Origin: Pteria penguin
Taxonomy: Eukaryota; Mollusca; Bivalvia; Pterioida; Pteriidae
Assembly (NCBI GenBank): GCA_035048485.1
Contig: CM068585.1
Location: 17,651,501-17,715,500, forward strand
Direction: 5' to 3'
Length of the DNA: 64,000 nucleotides
This document shows positions 61,075-64,000 of this stretch, piece after piece (the first letter of the stretch is position 1; every line of letters begins with the position of its first letter). The translations under genes were made by a program, and so were the position numbers. A model generated the notes under the pieces. The model was not told the DNA's origin. It worked only from the letters and a program-made list of their open reading frames with translations, and made no database searches.

Positions 61075-64000
61075 CTACAGGAGAAGAGTACATTAGTAAA
61101 TGTTGAAATTTAAGGTATATGCACATAAAATTTAAGTGTTTGGATATGACTTGTCCTTCAAAAGATAGAGAGAGCCTGTAAAGGATTATCAAGATCATTT
61201 TTCTGGGATCTGGATTTCTAATACTTAACCTTAGATTGAGGCTCCCTCTGAAGAGATGCAACACTTGAGGTAGAGACAAAACAAATTTTTTTTGAAATGT
61301 AGGTCAAACATCACATCAAGGTCACAAGGTCAATGAGCTTGGTGTAATTTGAAAGGAATTTATTAGTGGAGTATGCATGCCACATATGAGGTCTCTATCT
61401 CTCATGGTTCCAAAGTTATAGCAAACAAGGCAAATATTGAAATGTAGGTCAAAGGTCACACTCAAGGTCACTGACTTTGGTGAAATTTGAAAGGAATTTA
61501 ATTATTTATTAGTGGAGTATGCATGCCAAATGTGAAGTTATGGCAAACATTAAAGTTGACAACAGATAGACAAACATTGATCAAATGATTCTTTCATGAT
61601 TATTTCACATATATAGTGACAGCATGTCTGATGCATTGCAAAGAAATTTATACCTTTGCAACAGACCCAACCAAGCAAAGAATGATCTCTTACTGTGACA
61701 CTGCACCTTGGTTTCTTCTGTCTCATCTGAAAAACAAAACTCTGGTGTGCCAACAGTGGTAATCAAACCCAGGACCTGTAGGTCATGAGTCGAGCACCTC
61801 ATCCACTGAGCCACACCTACCTGACAGACAAACAACCAAAGAAACAAACAGACAGATCGAAAACAGTATGCTCCTGATCTATCGATCTAGGGGCATGAAA
61901 AACAAGACGGTTGCATCAAAGATGCAATATGCCAAGTTGCAAAATAGATTTAATATCCTAGATCTTATACCTTTTTCCACTATGACCTTGTGTGTAAAAT
62001 TTCAAAAAAAAATAGGTGGAATGTTAATAATCAGTTACAGCCTGAAAACCTTTTTCACTCATCAAGACCCCATGACCTTTGATCCCTCAATCAATAGAGC
62101 ACATCCTCGGCTAATGGGGAATATCTGTGTAAAGTTTCATTACTATACCTAAAATGAATCAGCTTAAAGAAATATATAAATAAATAAATAAATAAAACCC
62201 CGAGATATATTTTGAAACACTGATGCCCCAAGACAGCAACCAAAACTTATTTTTGAAATTAAGTCAAAGGTCATGAAGCAAGGTCACAATGTCAAAATGC
62301 TTCGTGTGAACAAAAAGATATTGTCACAATGCATAAACAAATGAAACATTAACGCCATGTCTCTTACTGCCCACAAATTCCCACCATATTTTTGCCACAG
62401 AATGACTGAGCACAAAAGCCAAATGCCCCTCGATCTGTGTTGCACTTGAACATACCATAGCTGTCCTGGATTTGATGAACCAATCAAATCTGAACTGTGG
62501 TGCTTGTCGTACACTGGTCCTGAGTTCATCATATACATTTTCTTTGTCAAAGCCCAACTTGTGCAGCATACAAATCAAAAAGCGATCTTCCTCCTCTGTG
62601 TAGTTTTTTCCCTTGTTTGTACCATACTGTATTCTGAGTTGGTGGAAAGGTGCCCTGTATCGCATCATCTGAAACAAACGCAACTAATGTTATAATAAAC
62701 CCAAATAAGTCATTAAGTGACATCCTATGAAAAATGTATGTTAATTGCTAACATCCACTGGAACAAATAATATCAGCAGCAAACAGATATAATAATTAAT
62801 CATCAACAAATCTGTAAAAGTATAAAACGTTAAATACACGTCACTTTGAAAAAAGTTTGGAAAGATTTACAAAAGAGGCTCTTTTTGGAACACATTCTTT
62901 CCCTGCCTTGTAATTTATATTACAGAAAACTGACAAGCTTCCGACTACAAAATTTACATTTGTGAAAACAGTGACAGTCATTGCAACAATTATTCTAAGA
63001 CAAGATGTTCAGATGGACACACAAAGGCAATATACTCATTAAGTACTCTTACCAAATGAAGTATGGAGATGAATTGTGAAAGCAATTAAGGAACTCCAAA
63101 CATAAAACACTCCAATCAAACTGACAAAGAAGAAACATGACATTCACATGGTGAAATATGGAAAAGCATCAATAAACAGTAGGTACTATTTCTAAGTACT
63201 GCATATCATTATCATTTTATCTACTATACCTTGGCATCAAGAGCTTTCTTGATGCTAATTCTTCTCTGAATCTTGGCTTCACCTCTCTCAATCTGGGCCA
63301 TGATTTTTTCAATGTCTGTTAGTTCATTACATCTCTCCCAGAAAACTCCAGAATACTCCATCACCTAAATGGAATTCAAAATTAAAGAAATATTCTTAGT
63401 AAACATGACTTTGTGAAGAATGCACATTCTGTTCCATACATTTTTACACAAAGTACTCTTAGAGTTCCAAAAGGAAACACACTAGTAATAATAAAAGACA
63501 GACACTGATCATCACAAAGTTTTGGCCTCTTGGCCGATATGAAGTGATTAAAACAATATTATTAGAGAGCTATGCAAAATCCATTCATAGGCCAAGTATG
63601 TTTCGGAAAATATGTTTCAATATTTTCCAGCTCTGATTACTATAACTCTATATATATACTGTGCATAAATTCATGCACTGATATAAATTCATTTGGATTT
63701 TAGAAGCAAACAAGGGGTGTTTTTTTTTTTCAGAAATCTAAGTTGTAATACACTGAACTATTTCTATGAGGATCAAAGTGGTTCAAAGGCTTTTTTAGGA
63801 ATACAGTCATTTCTCTGGTAGGAAAAGACAATAAAAACATCTCTCTAAAAGTCTTCAAAAACATAAACTTATTTAGGACCAATAATCTGGAAATCTGTGT
63901 TCCAAATCTGGAACAAAATTCAGAGTACGGATTTCATAAAATTATCGGTACATTAAAATTGATCTGTAAATCTGGACAAGTTCCTCACCTCTCGAGCATA
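60901..64000 (-). CDS. SMARCA5: ISWI-type chromatin-remodelling ATPase, C-terminal part (SMARCA5/SMARCA1 orthologue)
   Basis: Four exons on the minus strand, 63989-64000 (partial), 63230-63364, 62456-62668 and 60901-61074, join in phase zero to 177 residues ending at TGA 60903-60901. Read-through: YARE, then [20 protein letters not shown], then [20 protein letters not shown] with [20 protein letters not shown], then the SLIDE helix [11 protein letters not shown] and [17 protein letters not shown], ending in a basic tail RGRPKKKK. This is the SANT-spacer-SLIDE C-terminus that contacts linker DNA and sets nucleosome spacing in ISWI enzymes. The ATPase domain and most of the ~1000 residues lie right of the window. 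Invertebrates usually have a single ISWI gene, so SMARCA5 and SMARCA1 are equally valid labels. Convergent with UBE3A. Confidence 0.95.
61285..61565 (+). repeat. Two-unit ~145-bp tandem repeat
   Basis: GAAATGTAGGTCAAA starts at 61294 and 61439 (145 bp apart). Each unit also holds GAAAGGAATTTA and TTAGTGGAGTATGCATGCCA. The AAGGTCACxxAGGTCA style is like the cores at 42029 and 44855. It lies in the last ISWI intron. Confidence 0.75.
61600..61835 (-). repeat. SINE family A, copy A6
   Basis: Minus strand: GGTGTGGCTCAGTGGATGAG (A box), GGGTTTGATTACC (B box), TGTTTTTCAGATGAGACAG, AGAGATCATTCTTTGCTTGG, GCATCAGACATGCTGTCAC. Confidence 0.8.
61900..62300. repeat. Degraded core units of the AAGGTCA-type repeat
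   Basis: ACTATGACCTTGTGTGTAAA, CCATGACCTTTGATCC and AAGTCAAAGGTCATGAAGCA resemble core units of the tandem elements. An AAATAAATAAATAAAT microsatellite sits at 62175-62197. Confidence 0.45.
62456..62668 (-). CDS. SMARCA5: ISWI exon (SLIDE domain)
   Basis: 213 bp, 71 residues, phase zero at both ends. [18 protein letters not shown] and [20 protein letters not shown] are almost identical to human SMARCA5. Acceptor GTTTCAG, donor ATG|GTATGT. Confidence 0.96.
63230..63364 (-). CDS. SMARCA5: ISWI exon (spacer/SLIDE entry)
   Basis: 135 bp, 45 residues: [45 protein letters not shown]. Acceptor ATTTAG, donor AAG|GTATAG. It has no long flanking open frame. Confidence 0.94.
63989..64000 (-). CDS. SMARCA5: ISWI exon, 3' end only (cut by window edge)
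   Basis: Twelve bases reading YARE before a GAG|GTGAGG donor, in phase zero with the next exon. Confidence 0.7.

Noticed and set aside
60839..61096. Plus-strand frame over the ISWI last exon
   Set aside because: Antisense shadow of the Lys/Glu-rich C-terminus.
1..64000. Bacterial-type systems (operons, CRISPR, toxin-antitoxin, phage)
   Set aside because: All real genes are spliced animal genes; the regular repeats are tandem cores or SINEs without spacer structure.

Overview
This window is nuclear DNA of an intron-rich, AT-rich animal genome, most likely a bivalve mollusc. All three recognisable genes have GT-AG introns and strong similarity to vertebrate orthologues. The intergenic DNA is packed with repeat types that I associate with bivalves: hairpin-ended elements with a GTCY microsatellite and a tandem-repeat core, and tRNA-headed SINEs. 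The species assignment is an inference from repeat style, not from a search. I see no bacterial genes, rRNA, CRISPR array or intact transposase/reverse transcriptase ORF.

Layout. (1) 1-19.94 kb, minus strand: an NFXL1 orthologue (NF-X1-type zinc-finger protein with an N-terminal RING/PHD-like finger). Sixteen coding exons can be followed with consistent phase from the ATG at 19924 down to 431; the C-terminal ~160 residues lie beyond the left edge. (2) 19.94-41.66 kb: a long intergenic or 5'-UTR-intron stretch holding MITEs, a pogo/Tigger-like element with another element nested in it, and two copies of a hairpin-ended repeat element. (3) 41.66-57.07 kb, plus strand: a complete UBE3A (E6-AP) HECT ubiquitin ligase orthologue. 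One 5' exon and ten further exons give ~922 residues, with the AZUL zinc finger and the catalytic cysteine present. (4) 60.90-64.00 kb, minus strand: the last four exons of an ISWI-type remodelling ATPase (SMARCA5/SMARCA1 orthologue), covering the SLIDE region and the basic C-terminus.

NFXL1 and UBE3A are divergent (head-to-head, ~22 kb apart between coding starts). UBE3A and ISWI are convergent (tail-to-tail, ~4.5 kb between stop codons). Two are a ubiquitin ligase and a RING-bearing protein and the third is a nucleosome remodeller, but they form no operon-like unit; their proximity is probably incidental.

The most interesting structure is in the repeats. Several apparently distinct elements (42.03-43.51, 44.86-45.36, 61.29-61.56 kb) have tandem cores with a period close to 145-149 bp, about the length of nucleosome-core DNA. 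Their architecture (hairpin, GTCY microsatellite, tandem core, distinct 3' end) recalls the pearl/HINE-type Helitron-related elements of bivalves. Many exon limits below were fixed by reading frame, GT-AG signals and similarity recalled from the protein families; no alignment was run.
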